The position numbers and the translations under genes were made by a program. This document shows, in pieces, positions 52,227 to 59,373 of a DNA stretch of 64,000 nt. The DNA is taken from the NCBI RefSeq assembly GCF_900101965.1, contig NZ_FNAP01000014.1, forward strand, positions 1 to 64,000. Direction: 5' to 3'. The DNA is from Rhodospira trueperi (GTDB lineage: Bacteria > Pseudomonadota > Alphaproteobacteria > Rhodospirillales > Rhodospirillaceae). The notes under the pieces are model-generated. The model searched no databases and had not been told where the DNA came from. It saw nothing but the letters and a program-made list of their open reading frames with translations. The first letter of the stretch is position 1; each line of letters opens with the position of its first letter.

Positions 52227-52823
52227 ATGACGGACACGACGAGCAAGGCGGGCAAGGAGTACCTCGACCCCCGCAAGGAATTGGATGAGTCCGGGCGGCC
52301 GCGCCTTCGCAGCCGCGAGCTTTTTTACAGCGGCAGGGTGATCTTCGAGGAGGGCGACCAGGGTCAGCACGCCTACTACATTGAGAAAGGCCGGGTGGAA
52401 ATCAGTGTCCGGGCCGGCTCCCACCGGGTTGTCGTGTCCGAACTCGGGTCCGGGGAGGTCTTCGGGGAAATGGCGCTGCTGTCGAATCAGCGCCGCGCGG
52501 CCACCGTCAAGGCCATGGAAGACACCACGGTCACCGTTATTTCACAGAACGAGTTGCAGAAAAAACTGGGCAAGATTGAGGATGTCGTCATCCGTTCCCT
52601 GATCTTTCTGCTGATCGACCGGCTGAAGAAGGCCAACAAGGGGCAAGCCCAGCAATACACGCGACTCGCCGATTTCCAGGACCGTATGATGGGCATCCAC
52701 CATAGGATCGACAAGGAATTCGACGAGAAGCAACGCGAGGCGATGCGCGAGGAAATCGCCCCGCTTCTGGGACAGCTTGAGGCCGTGCTGGACAAATACG
52801 CGCAGCGCAAACAGAAGGCCTAA
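52227..52823 (+). CDS. Cyclic-nucleotide-binding domain protein
   Basis: Product of 198 residues; ATG 52227 follows TTGGAG. Cyclic-nucleotide fold at about 30-145 with phosphate cassette G-E-V-F-G-E-M-A-L-L-S-N-Q-R-R-A-A-T-V, followed by a helical tail (about 145-198). No DNA-binding helix-turn-helix, so it is not a CRP-type regulator; the C-terminal helices may mediate oligomerisation or partner binding. Confidence 0.88.
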   Translation: MTDTTSKAGKEYLDPRKELDESGRPRLRSRELFYSGRVIFEEGDQGQHAYYIEKGRVEISVRAGSHRVVVSELGSGEVFGEMALLSNQRRAATVKAMEDTTVTVISQNELQKKLGKIEDVVIRSLIFLLIDRLKKANKGQAQQYTRLADFQDRMMGIHHRIDKEFDEKQREAMREEIAPLLGQLEAVLDKYAQRKQKA

Positions 52824-52995
52824 GCTTCACGGCGACGCGGCCGAGACACCCCTTCGAAGGCCGACTGCGGCGCCCCATGGCTTTTTGCGGCTTGGTCCGT
52901 GCCACGCGCCTCGGAACCACCGGCATTCAGATGACTCCACATGGGTCCGGACGCCGGGCGGGACGTTGCGGCCAGGCCACCCGAACCGCTTGGGC

Positions 52996-53033
52996 GTCGC
53001 GCCCCGTTCCGAATCGCTCGGGATTTGCACTAA
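52996..53033 (+). repeat. 60-bp dispersed repeat, partial copy 4
   Basis: GTCGCGCCCCGTTCCGAATC, then GCTCGGGATTTGCACTAA. Its CTA (53030-53032) is the complement of the stop codon of the MCP gene. Confidence 0.65.
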
Positions 53034-55009
53034 CCGCGCTCGTAGCGCGCAAGGAGGGCCTTGAGCTTCCCGGTTTCCGCGTCGCCGACATCCAGCCGGA
53101 TGTGGGTGGCCGCGTCGGTGGTCGTGACAATGCTGCCGGGCAGGGTGCCGATGTCCGAAAGGGTGATCTCGAACGCCTTGTCCTGGGCGTCCTTCATCAC
53201 GCGGTCCAGCGTGCCGACGCCGCTGAGGGACAGCTCTTGCAACAGGCAGGACTGCTTGGAACCGTTCGGGAAGGTCAGCGTCGCCGCCACGTTGACGGTG
53301 CGCAGGCGATTGCCCTCGCGATCCTCGTCGCTGCTGGAACGGATGATGCGTTCCAGCGAGGTCTGCATGGCCGCCACTCGCGTGCGCACCTCCTCCGCCG
53401 ATGCCTTGACGGACCGTGCATGCCCGCCGGTGGTCTCGCTGCTCTGAGAGACGCTGTTGATGTTGTCCGAGGAGTCCTGCGTGCTGCGCGCGGCCAACTG
53501 CGCGTTGTGGCTGATCTCTCCGGTGGCCGCGGTCTGTTCCTCCACCGCCGCTGAAATGGCCGTCGAGATTTCGTTGAGTTGTCCGATCACGGTGCTGATG
53601 CGCTCGATCGCCTCAACGGCCTTGTTGGTGGCCGCCTGCATGCCCCCGATCTGGGCCGCGATATCCTCGGTCGCCTTGGCGGTCTGTGTGGCCAGGGTCT
53701 TGACCTCGTTGGCGACCACGGCGAAGCCCTTACCGGCCTCGCCGGCGCGGGCCGCCTCGATGGTGGCGTTCAGGGCCAGAAGATTGGTTTGCTTGGCGAT
53801 GTCGCTGATCAGGTTGACGACGTCACCGATCTCGTTGGCCGCCTTGGCCAAGCCCGAGACGTGCTCATTGGTCGCGTTGGCCTCGTCCACCGCAAGCCGG
53901 GCCACATCGGCGGCGTTGCTGACTTGGCCGCCGATCTCGGAGATGGAGTTGGAGAGTTCCTCTGAGGCGGCTGCCACGGCGTCCACGTTGTTGGACGCAT
54001 CGCGGGACGCGGACGCGGCCGCGTCGGCGCCATGCTCTGTCTCGCTCACGGCCTTGGTCATGGCGATCGCGGCGTCGTGCATGGTGCCTGCCTCCGACAG
54101 CACCGTGGCGAGGGCCCTCCGCACCTCTTCGTCCAGGGCGTTGGTCAACGCCAACATCTCGCCACGCACCCGGCGCGCGTTGCGGCGCTGCTGGGTGGCC
54201 TGCTCGCTCTGCAGGCGCTGGACCTCCTGGGCATTGTCCTTGAAGACCTCAATGGCCCCGGCCATCTCGCCGATCTCGTCGCGGCGGTTGGTGTCGGGGA
54301 TGACGGTCTCTAGGTTGCCGCCGGCCAGCGCGGTCATCGCCTTGGTCAGGTGCTTCAGCGGGTGCGTGATGCCGCGAATGACGATGAAGGCCGTGCCAGC
54401 GGCCAGCGCCATGACGACCAGGGCGATTGCGGCAAGGTTCAAGCCTTTTTCCATGGCAGCCGCGTCGACGTCGCTGACATAAACACCGGTGCCGATCATC
54501 CAGTCCCAGGGGTCGAACCCGGCCGCCCACGAGACCTTGGGCTCCGGCTTGGTCTGTCCGGCCCGCGGGAACCGATAGGAAACCGCGCCGCCGCCGGTGC
54601 GGGCCGCCGCGATCATGTCCGCCACCATGGGCTCTCCGTCTGAATCCCTCAGATCCAGTTTGTTGGTCCCTTCCCATTCCGGTCGCGGGGGCATCGCCCT
54701 GGCCAGCCCGTCGTACTCATAGACGAAGACGTATTCGGCTCCACCCGAGTAGCGGATGGCCCGAATCGCTTCAAGCGCCCGGGTCTGCGCCGTTGCGGTC
54801 TCCAGTTCGCCCGCCTCGGCGCGCTCATGATAGTGGGCGGCGATCTCGCGGGCGGCTTCGGCCATGGCGCGGACCTGGGCCTGCCGTTCCTCCACAACGG
54901 CGTCGCGACTGAAGGTCACGGCAACGGCGATGAGCGTGACGATCCCCAATGTGGCCACAAGCGTGGGGAACCAGATTTTGACGCTGATCCTGATACTGTT
55001 CAGGCTCAT
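53030..55009 (-). CDS. Methyl-accepting chemotaxis protein with C-terminal PilZ-like domain
   Basis: Product of 659 residues. TM1 about 12-34, a periplasmic sCache-like domain ([17 protein letters not shown]), TM2 about 185-210, HAMP, and the signalling hairpin with [20 protein letters not shown]. After the coiled coil, about residues 555-655 resemble a PilZ domain (R-L-R-T-V-N-V and S-L-S-G-V-G), though the RxxxR and D/N-x-S-x-x-G motifs are degenerate. Transcribed after the STAS gene. c-di-GMP binding is uncertain. Confidence 0.9.
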   Translation of the reverse strand: MSLNSIRISVKIWFPTLVATLGIVTLIAVAVTFSRDAVVEERQAQVRAMAEAAREIAAHYHERAEAGELETATAQTRALEAIRAIRYSGGAEYVFVYEYDGLARAMPPRPEWEGTNKLDLRDSDGEPMVADMIAAARTGGGAVSYRFPRAGQTKPEPKVSWAAGFDPWDWMIGTGVYVSDVDAAAMEKGLNLAAIALVVMALAAGTAFIVIRGITHPLKHLTKAMTALAGGNLETVIPDTNRRDEIGEMAGAIEVFKDNAQEVQRLQSEQATQQRRNARRVRGEMLALTNALDEEVRRALATVLSEAGTMHDAAIAMTKAVSETEHGADAAASASRDASNNVDAVAAASEELSNSISEIGGQVSNAADVARLAVDEANATNEHVSGLAKAANEIGDVVNLISDIAKQTNLLALNATIEAARAGEAGKGFAVVANEVKTLATQTAKATEDIAAQIGGMQAATNKAVEAIERISTVIGQLNEISTAISAAVEEQTAATGEISHNAQLAARSTQDSSDNINSVSQSSETTGGHARSVKASAEEVRTRVAAMQTSLERIIRSSSDEDREGNRLRTVNVAATLTFPNGSKQSCLLQELSLSGVGTLDRVMKDAQDKAFEITLSDIGTLPGSIVTTTDAATHIRLDVGDAETGKLKALLARYERG

Positions 55010-55183
55010 AAACCTTCCCTTTCTCGTCGGCGGTCGAGTCGGGTTCTCGTGGCGTGAACGCGGGGGGGCAGGCACGGGCGATCCGTCGCGGCGTGAGCCG
55101 CGCAGTCCTCTGGGCGACGGGTGAGGCACGATGCGGGCGCGCTTGTGCGCGTTGATGTGCCATTCACCTCCGGCGTGATCGAA

Positions 55184-55495
55184 TCAGGACCCTTGGCGGA
55201 TCGAGAAAAGCATGTCGAATCGGGCCAGGGACAAAAGCTCGCTGACCTGCCCCGTGGGATTGGTCAGCACGACACTCACTCCCCTTTTTGAGGCCTGTTC
55301 GCGCAAGGTGATCAAGAAGCCGAGGCCGGCGGAGTCCATGTAGTCAAGACCTGCGAGGTCGACGGACAGTTGCCCCGTGCTACGGGACAGGGCATCTGAA
55401 GCGGCACGGTCAAAAGCCATTCGGTCAGCAAAGACCAGCTGCCCTTGCAGGCGAATCACCGTTGCGCCGGCGATTTGAGCGATTTCGTGCTTCAT
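55184..55495 (-). CDS. STAS-domain anti-anti-sigma-type protein
   Basis: Product of 103 residues. Phosphorylatable Ser in D-S-A-G-L-G-F preceded by D-L-A-G-L-D-Y-M is the SpoIIAA/STAS signature. Upstream of the MCP gene on the same strand, 174 bases apart. No anti-sigma kinase (RsbW-type) or PP2C phosphatase gene in the window; a chemotaxis-coupled role is possible. Confidence 0.92.
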   Translation of the reverse strand: MKHEIAQIAGATVIRLQGQLVFADRMAFDRAASDALSRSTGQLSVDLAGLDYMDSAGLGFLITLREQASKRGVSVVLTNPTGQVSELLSLARFDMLFSIRQGS

Positions 55496-56220
55496 GCAAG
55501 TGATCCTTCTCGAAGGTGACAGAAAAACCCAAGGGGTTCCCGATTCTCGAAAAACGCAGAAAAACCGATGTGTTGCATGCAATCGAATTGTGCACGAACC
55601 CATTGATTAAGAAAACAGGTTTCAGAGGTGGGGGGGAGTCCTGCGCACTAAGGCAAACGCGCCAGCGGAACCGCAGGGTTCCGGGCGGCCTTTGACCCAT
55701 GAGGCTGGTGCCTCATGGGGGATGATCCGTAGACCAAGATTGATTGTTTGACTATAGGGCGAACGGCATAGACTTTCCATAAGTAAGGCCGGCAGCACGC
55801 AGCGCCAGTAATGGGAGCTTCTCTTTTAAAGGTCGTGGCGTCGAGATGCTCCCAAAGCGGTTAAATATATAATGTTATATTTTATACTATGCAAGTATAG
55901 AGCGAAGCGAAATTCCGTATCAATGACCAATAGTCCAGAGTGCGAGAATGCCTCGTGAATTTATCATACCAGATATGCGTGCGTTGCGCGAAAAGGCGTT
56001 CTTTCAATTGATGCGAAGCCTGGGCGTTCGGCATTGGTGGGACGCTTCCTCATTCCGTCCCCGTGTTGCACATTTGTATTTTTTTAATGGGGTATGCGGC
56101 GTTGTGTTGCGCCTATTCGTCGTCGCAACGGGCTATGGTGGCGCGGGATGGTTCCGCCCCGCCCCGCCGGGCCGCTTGACGCGGTTTCGACACCGGCGGG
56201 AGAGGCCCGCAGGATGCCTG
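55496..56220. other. AT-rich intergenic island
   Basis: 725 bases without a supportable gene. Bases 55740-56110 are distinctly AT-rich with long A/T runs near 55860-55895. A perfect hairpin is at 55696-55719. A frame at 55948 starts in this island but runs into the gene on the other strand. Confidence 0.5.
55696..55719. other. Perfect 10-bp hairpin
   Basis: CCCATGAGGC, loop TGGT, GCCTCATGGG. No T tract on either side, so not a classical terminator. Confidence 0.7.
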
Positions 56221-56766
56221 TCACTCGGCGGCGAGGAGGCTTACGGGATCGGGGACGGGGGCGGCATCCAGGTCGTGGTCCGGGGGACACCGGGTGGCGG
56301 ACAGCGGCCAGACCCCGCGCTCCACGCGCGGCTGCATCGCCCCGGCGAGCCGGCGCAACGCGGCCCGCAACAGCGCCCGCGCCCCGATATCGATGCGCAG
56401 GGCAAGGCGATCAACCGCGTCCTCGCTGATTTCGCCGGCCAGCGCCGCGTCCAGCACCCAGGCCATCAGGCGCGCGTCCGGTTCGCGCGGTGGCTCGCCC
56501 GGCCGGCCGAGGTCAAGCGGTTCGTCGGCATGGGCGGCGATCACCAGCATCATCCCGTCCAGCGGCGCCAGCGCGTTCAGCAGCCCGGCCGCGCCCATCC
56601 GTCGGACGGTGACGTCGGGGAACGGAACCACGGGACCTGGCGCGTCTGAAATTACGTCGTCGTGGACGGGGCAGCGGCGCCAGGCGCGGGCGGCGTCGAG
56701 CAGAACGAGGGCGTGGCGGCCCGGTTCGCCGCCTTGACGGGGAAAGGCAACGATGGTGGGATCCAT
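56221..56766 (-). CDS. Unknown protein in the ferrosome-like cluster (leftward operon)
   Basis: Product of 181 residues, GGAGAC before the ATG. Pro/Arg/Asp-rich, no signal peptide and no clear membrane helix; a long Ala/Leu/Arg helix at about 122-145 (A-L-A-G-E-I-S-E-D-A-V-D-R-L-A-L-R). Two Cys (about 32 and 162) are not arranged as a metal site. It lies 64 bases downstream of the two-helix membrane protein and is probably cotranscribed. No family recognised; assignment to the iron-organelle set rests on position only. Confidence 0.6.
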   Translation of the reverse strand: MDPTIVAFPRQGGEPGRHALVLLDAARAWRRCPVHDDVISDAPGPVVPFPDVTVRRMGAAGLLNALAPLDGMMLVIAAHADEPLDLGRPGEPPREPDARLMAWVLDAALAGEISEDAVDRLALRIDIGARALLRAALRRLAGAMQPRVERGVWPLSATRCPPDHDLDAAPVPDPVSLLAAE

Positions 56767-56830
56767 GACGTGTCTCCGTGCGGATCGGAAGCAAACTCTG
56801 GGCGCGATCGAACGGGAGCATGAGGCCGGC

Positions 56831-57184
56831 TCATACCCGGCCTCCACCTCCGCCGTTCCGGGCGCCATAAAGGGTCGTGTGCCAATAGGACGCGCCCAGC
56901 AGGGCGACGCCGGCCACCATGTGGGCCATGCGGGCGGACTCGGTGTCGCGCCGGCTGCCCCGGGCGCACAGGTATCCGGTGAAGACCAGCGCTCCCAGGG
57001 ACGCGACCATGGCGTTCTTGGCCCTCGTCTTTTCGCGCTGGCGGGCCTTGGCCACCGCCTTGGGGTCGGTCGCGCGGGGCGCGGGCGCCGACGGCCCGGG
57101 GCGGTTGGTCGCCGGATGGACGGTGACGTTGGACGGTCGTGTCGACGGCGAAAGGTGGGGGTGCGATGGGGGGGCGTCGGTCAT
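56831..57184 (-). CDS. Two-helix membrane protein of the ferrosome-like cluster
   Basis: Product of 117 residues with AGGAG upstream. The first 55 residues are a Pro/Lys-rich cytosolic part, followed by K-N-A-M-V-A-S-L-G-A-L-V-F-T-G-Y as TM1 and M-A-H-M-V-A-G-V-A-L-L-G-A-S-Y-W-H as TM2. His/Tyr/Trp at the end of TM2 (Y-W-H-T-T-L-Y) recall small membrane proteins that occur beside FezB-type ATPases. First gene of the leftward operon, 180 bases from the Fur-like palindrome. Confidence 0.7.
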   Translation of the reverse strand: MTDAPPSHPHLSPSTRPSNVTVHPATNRPGPSAPAPRATDPKAVAKARQREKTRAKNAMVASLGALVFTGYLCARGSRRDTESARMAHMVAGVALLGASYWHTTLYGARNGGGGGRV

Positions 57185-57245
57185 CGGGTGGCGGCTCCTG
57201 AGAGTAGGTCGGATCGGGATGGAACCGCGAAACCAGGGAAAAGCC

Positions 57246-57283
57246 GGCGACCGGGCCGAAGGTCCCTGAAAGACCCGGTCGCC
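57246..57283. promoter_or_regulatory. Perfect 10-bp stem-loop in the divergent promoter region
   Basis: GGCGACCGGG and CCCGGTCGCC are separated by 18 bases, 62 bases upstream of the leftward start codon. It could be a structured mRNA leader or an operator. Confidence 0.6.
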
Positions 57284-57363
57284 GTAGGGGAGGTACCAGT
57301 TTCACGGAAGGAGGTGACGGAGTCTCCGGCGCCACATCCTTAAACGCCGTGACGGTATTCCAT

Positions 57364-57380
57364 TTGCGAGTCAGTCGCAA
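57364..57380. promoter_or_regulatory. Fur-box-like palindrome
   Basis: TTGCGA-GTCAG-TCGCAA is a perfect inverted repeat (6-5-6) in the gap between the divergent operons, 180 bases before the leftward and 302 before the rightward start codon. Its form resembles proteobacterial Fur/iron-responsive operators (TTGCGAATGATTCGCAA-like). An iron-sensing repressor is a natural controller for this gene set. Confidence 0.55.
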
Positions 57381-57485
57381 TAGCACGTGTGCGGGACAGC
57401 AGGGCGCGCACCCCGCCCAACCCCCAAAAAGACCGCCCGTGGTCTTGGCCGGGTTGCGTGCGTTCCGACGCCCTCGACGCTCCCT

Positions 57486-57551
57486 AATGATTTGATGTTT
57501 AAACAAACCGTCGTCGCGATTCGGTCCGGATCACTCGGGATTGGTGCTGTA
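57486..57551 (+). repeat. 60-bp dispersed repeat, copy 5
   Basis: ATGATTTGATGTTTAAACAA, CCGTCGTCGCGATTCGG, TCCGGATCACTCGGGATT. Lies directly upstream of the rightward operon; copy 6 (59219-59281) is inverted relative to it. Confidence 0.8.
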
Positions 57552-57681
57552 TGTCGCCTAACAACCCCGCGCAGAAAAGGGTTTAAGGGGGTTCGAGACA
57601 GGGCTTTCGTCGCCTTTGACGGGCGGTTGCTTCCGCCTAGTGTGCGGATCCTGTTCCCCGTTGCCCGTGCCGTTTGGACCC

Positions 57682-58059
57682 ATGACCGCCCCTGCCACCA
57701 CCGACGCCGCGCCTTCGGCGCGTCCCGATCCCCTGACCGTGTTTCTGCATCTTCGGCCGCACCTGTCGCTGGTCCATCAGGTGCCGGGCCGCGTGCGGTT
57801 GCGCATCGGCTCCGGAGCGCTGGCCGTTCTAGCGCGTCTCGGGGCCGGGGCCTGGGCGGTCGACGACCTGGCCCCGTTGTTCGCGCCCGGCACGGTGCGG
57901 TTGAATGCCGGCGCCCGATCCGTGGTCATCACCCATGACGCGGTCCGCTTCCCGCCCGTCTTCTGGCACGACTGCCTGGACGGCCCGGAGGAGACGGCGC
58001 GCGCCCGGCTTGCCGAGACCTTCCCGGAGCACACGTCCGACATGGAGACCGTTACATGA
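57682..58059 (+). CDS. HMA2-like protein with PGRxR motif (ferrosome-like cluster)
   Basis: Product of 125 residues, start ATG 57682. Core residues 25-110 begin L-V-H-Q-V-P35-G-R-V-R-L-R-I, which replaces the C-x-x-C of heavy-metal-associated domains with a basic motif. The same motif opens the P-type ATPase and the last protein of the cluster. No membrane helix is obvious. A single Cys (F-W-H-D-C) occurs late. Overlaps the next gene (ATGA), so it is translationally coupled. Interpretation as a ferrosome accessory protein is inference. Confidence 0.75.
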   Translation: MTAPATTDAAPSARPDPLTVFLHLRPHLSLVHQVPGRVRLRIGSGALAVLARLGAGAWAVDDLAPLFAPGTVRLNAGARSVVITHDAVRFPPVFWHDCLDGPEETARARLAETFPEHTSDMETVT

Positions 58060-58466
58060 GTCAGGATTTCGCCAACAGGGGCGGCGGCCTTGTCGCGCCG
58101 TACGCTTACCCCCACGCGCCGGCTGGCCTTGGCATGCCGACGGACACCCTGGTCCGGGCTGGCGCGGTCGGCGCGCTGGTCGGCGCCACCGGCGCCATCG
58201 CTTCGACTTGGCCACGCCTGCGCGAAGGCGGACCGGCGCGCGACGCCGCGCTGAAGGACGTGGCGGTGACCGCCGGCAAGACCGGGCTGGCGACCGGCCT
58301 GGGCGCCCTGGCCGCGAACAGCCTGCGCGGCGGCCCTCTGGTCTCGGCAGCGGTCATGGTGGCCACCGGCGCGGTGGCGCTGCGCCTGATGAGCAAGGGC
58401 CGGCCCGGCGCGAAACAGACCCAGGACGACACCCAGGCCCGCCCCGAGACCGGAGAGACGGCATGA
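58056..58466 (+). CDS. MamC-like two-helix membrane protein (ferrosome-like cluster)
   Basis: Product of 136 residues. Two Gly/Ala-rich membrane helices: A-G-A-V-G-A-L-V-G-A-T-G-A-I (about 35-55) and a second at about 88-110 (P-L-V-S-A-A-V-M-V-A-T-G-A-V-A-L). Between them lies a loop P-R-L-R-E-G...A-A-L-K-D-V-A-V-T-A-G-K-T-G-L-A-T-G, reminiscent in order of the MamC/Mms13 loop that binds magnetite. Identity is low outside this pattern. Coupled to both neighbours by ATGA overlaps. A role in the organelle membrane or in mineral contact is inferred. Confidence 0.65.
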   Translation: MSQDFANRGGGLVAPYAYPHAPAGLGMPTDTLVRAGAVGALVGATGAIASTWPRLREGGPARDAALKDVAVTAGKTGLATGLGALAANSLRGGPLVSAAVMVATGAVALRLMSKGRPGAKQTQDDTQARPETGETA

Positions 58467-59221
58467 GTCACGATCACACCGCGACGTCCCAGGCCGGCGG
58501 CTGCGCCGGTGACGGCCGGCCCGAGGCCGCGTCCCACGCCCCGCATCCCGGAGCCGCGCCGCACGGCCCGCCGGCGGGGCCCCCACCGTACCATGAGCCG
58601 TGGCACCTCGGGCCGCACGGGGTTCCGCACGGCGCCCCCCAGGGTGCGCCGCCGTATGGCGCCCCCCAAGGTGCGCCGCCGTATGGCGCCCCCCAAGGTG
58701 CGCCGCCGTATGGCGCCCCGTATGGAGCGCCTTACGGTGCGCCCCACGGCATGCCCTACGGTGCGCCGGCCTACGGACACGGCCCCGCCCCCGGGTACCC
58801 GGCGGCGGCGCCCGGACCCTACGGTGGCCCGACCATGGGTTGGCCCGCGCAGGGTCCCTGGGGCGCGCCCCAGGCGGGCTGGAGCGGCGGTCCGCACGGC
58901 GGTGGAACGGACCACGGTGCTGGCACTGCTGGATCGCCCGGCCAGGGTCCGGCCTCGTTCAACTGGACCAGCGGCTGGCTGGACTTCCGCAACGAGGCCT
59001 ACCTGAAGGGTCTGTTGGTCGGCGCCCTTGGGGCCGTGTTGATGTCCAACGACGACGTGCAGAAGAAGGCTATGCAGTCGGTCGCCGGTCTTTGGACCCT
59101 GCTTCAGGGCGGAGTGGAGGAGTTGAAGGAGCGGTTTGCCGACGTGGAGGCGGAAATGAGCGCCGCCAGCCGGGCCCCGGCAGCCCCGGACGATATGCCC
59201 GCGACGAACCGGGAGGACTAG
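58463..59221 (+). CDS. Gly/Pro/Tyr-rich protein with YtxH-like C-terminal tail (ferrosome-like cluster)
   Basis: Product of 252 residues. Residues 1-160 are low-complexity His/Pro/Gly/Ala/Tyr, including three exact G-A-P-Q-G-A-P-P-Y repeats (57-83) followed by G-A-P-Y variants. The C-terminus holds a membrane or hydrophobic helix (about 180-196, Y-L-K-G-L-L-V-G-A-L-G-A-V-L) and an amphipathic helix with W-T-L-L-Q-G-G-V-E-E-L-K-E-R-F. That tail resembles small proteins next to FezB-type ATPases. The stop codon TAG lies in dispersed repeat copy 6. The disordered part could form a condensate-like coat or bind metal through its His residues. Confidence 0.72.
   Translation: MSHDHTATSQAGGCAGDGRPEAASHAPHPGAAPHGPPAGPPPYHEPWHLGPHGVPHGAPQGAPPYGAPQGAPPYGAPQGAPPYGAPYGAPYGAPHGMPYGAPAYGHGPAPGYPAAAPGPYGGPTMGWPAQGPWGAPQAGWSGGPHGGGTDHGAGTAGSPGQGPASFNWTSGWLDFRNEAYLKGLLVGALGAVLMSNDDVQKKAMQSVAGLWTLLQGGVEELKERFADVEAEMSAASRAPAAPDDMPATNRED
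58631..58711 (+). repeat. 27-bp tandem repeat, three units
   Basis: Unit GGCGCCCCCCAAGGTGCGCC plus GCCGTAT, three copies (first with AG for AA), encoding G-A-P-Q-G-A-P-P-Y. In-frame expansion or contraction would alter the low-complexity region. Confidence 0.9.
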
Positions 59222-59281
59222 AGCATATCCCGGGCGCTCCGGACCGGGTCGCGACGGCGATTTGCTTGAATATCAAAAGGT
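59219..59281 (-). repeat. 60-bp dispersed repeat, copy 6 (inverted)
   Basis: On the minus strand it reads TTTTGATATTCAAGCAAATC, GCCGTCGCGACCCGG, TCCGGAGCGCCCGGGATATG, CTCTAG. Its CTAG contains the stop codon (59219-59221) of the upstream gene. Confidence 0.8.
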
Positions 59282-59283
59282 TC

Positions 59284-59321
59284 GGGCGCGTTGGGTGAGG
59301 CAGACCTCACGCAACGCGCCC
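59284..59321. promoter_or_regulatory. Strong 17-bp hairpin before the P-type ATPase gene
   Basis: GGGCGCGTTGGGTGAGG pairs with CCTCACGCAACGCGCCC around loop CAGA with one mismatch. No T tract follows. It lies between the YtxH-like gene and the ATPase gene and could stabilise or process the transcript and set the ratio of ATPase to the upstream proteins. Confidence 0.75.
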
Positions 59322-59373
59322 TGGCGCGGTCCCGGCGCCGCCGGGGCGCCAGCGCACACCCCAGAGCTCACCC

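Noticed and set aside
55948-56649. Rightward frame starting M-P-R-E-F-I-I-P-D in the AT-rich island
   Set aside because: The first 50 residues look possible, but most of the frame is antisense to the better-supported gene at 56221-56766, the ribosome site is weak and no family is recognisable.
58631-58711. 27-bp tandem repeat as a CRISPR array
   Set aside because: Units are contiguous without spacers, lie in frame inside a gene, and no cas gene is present.
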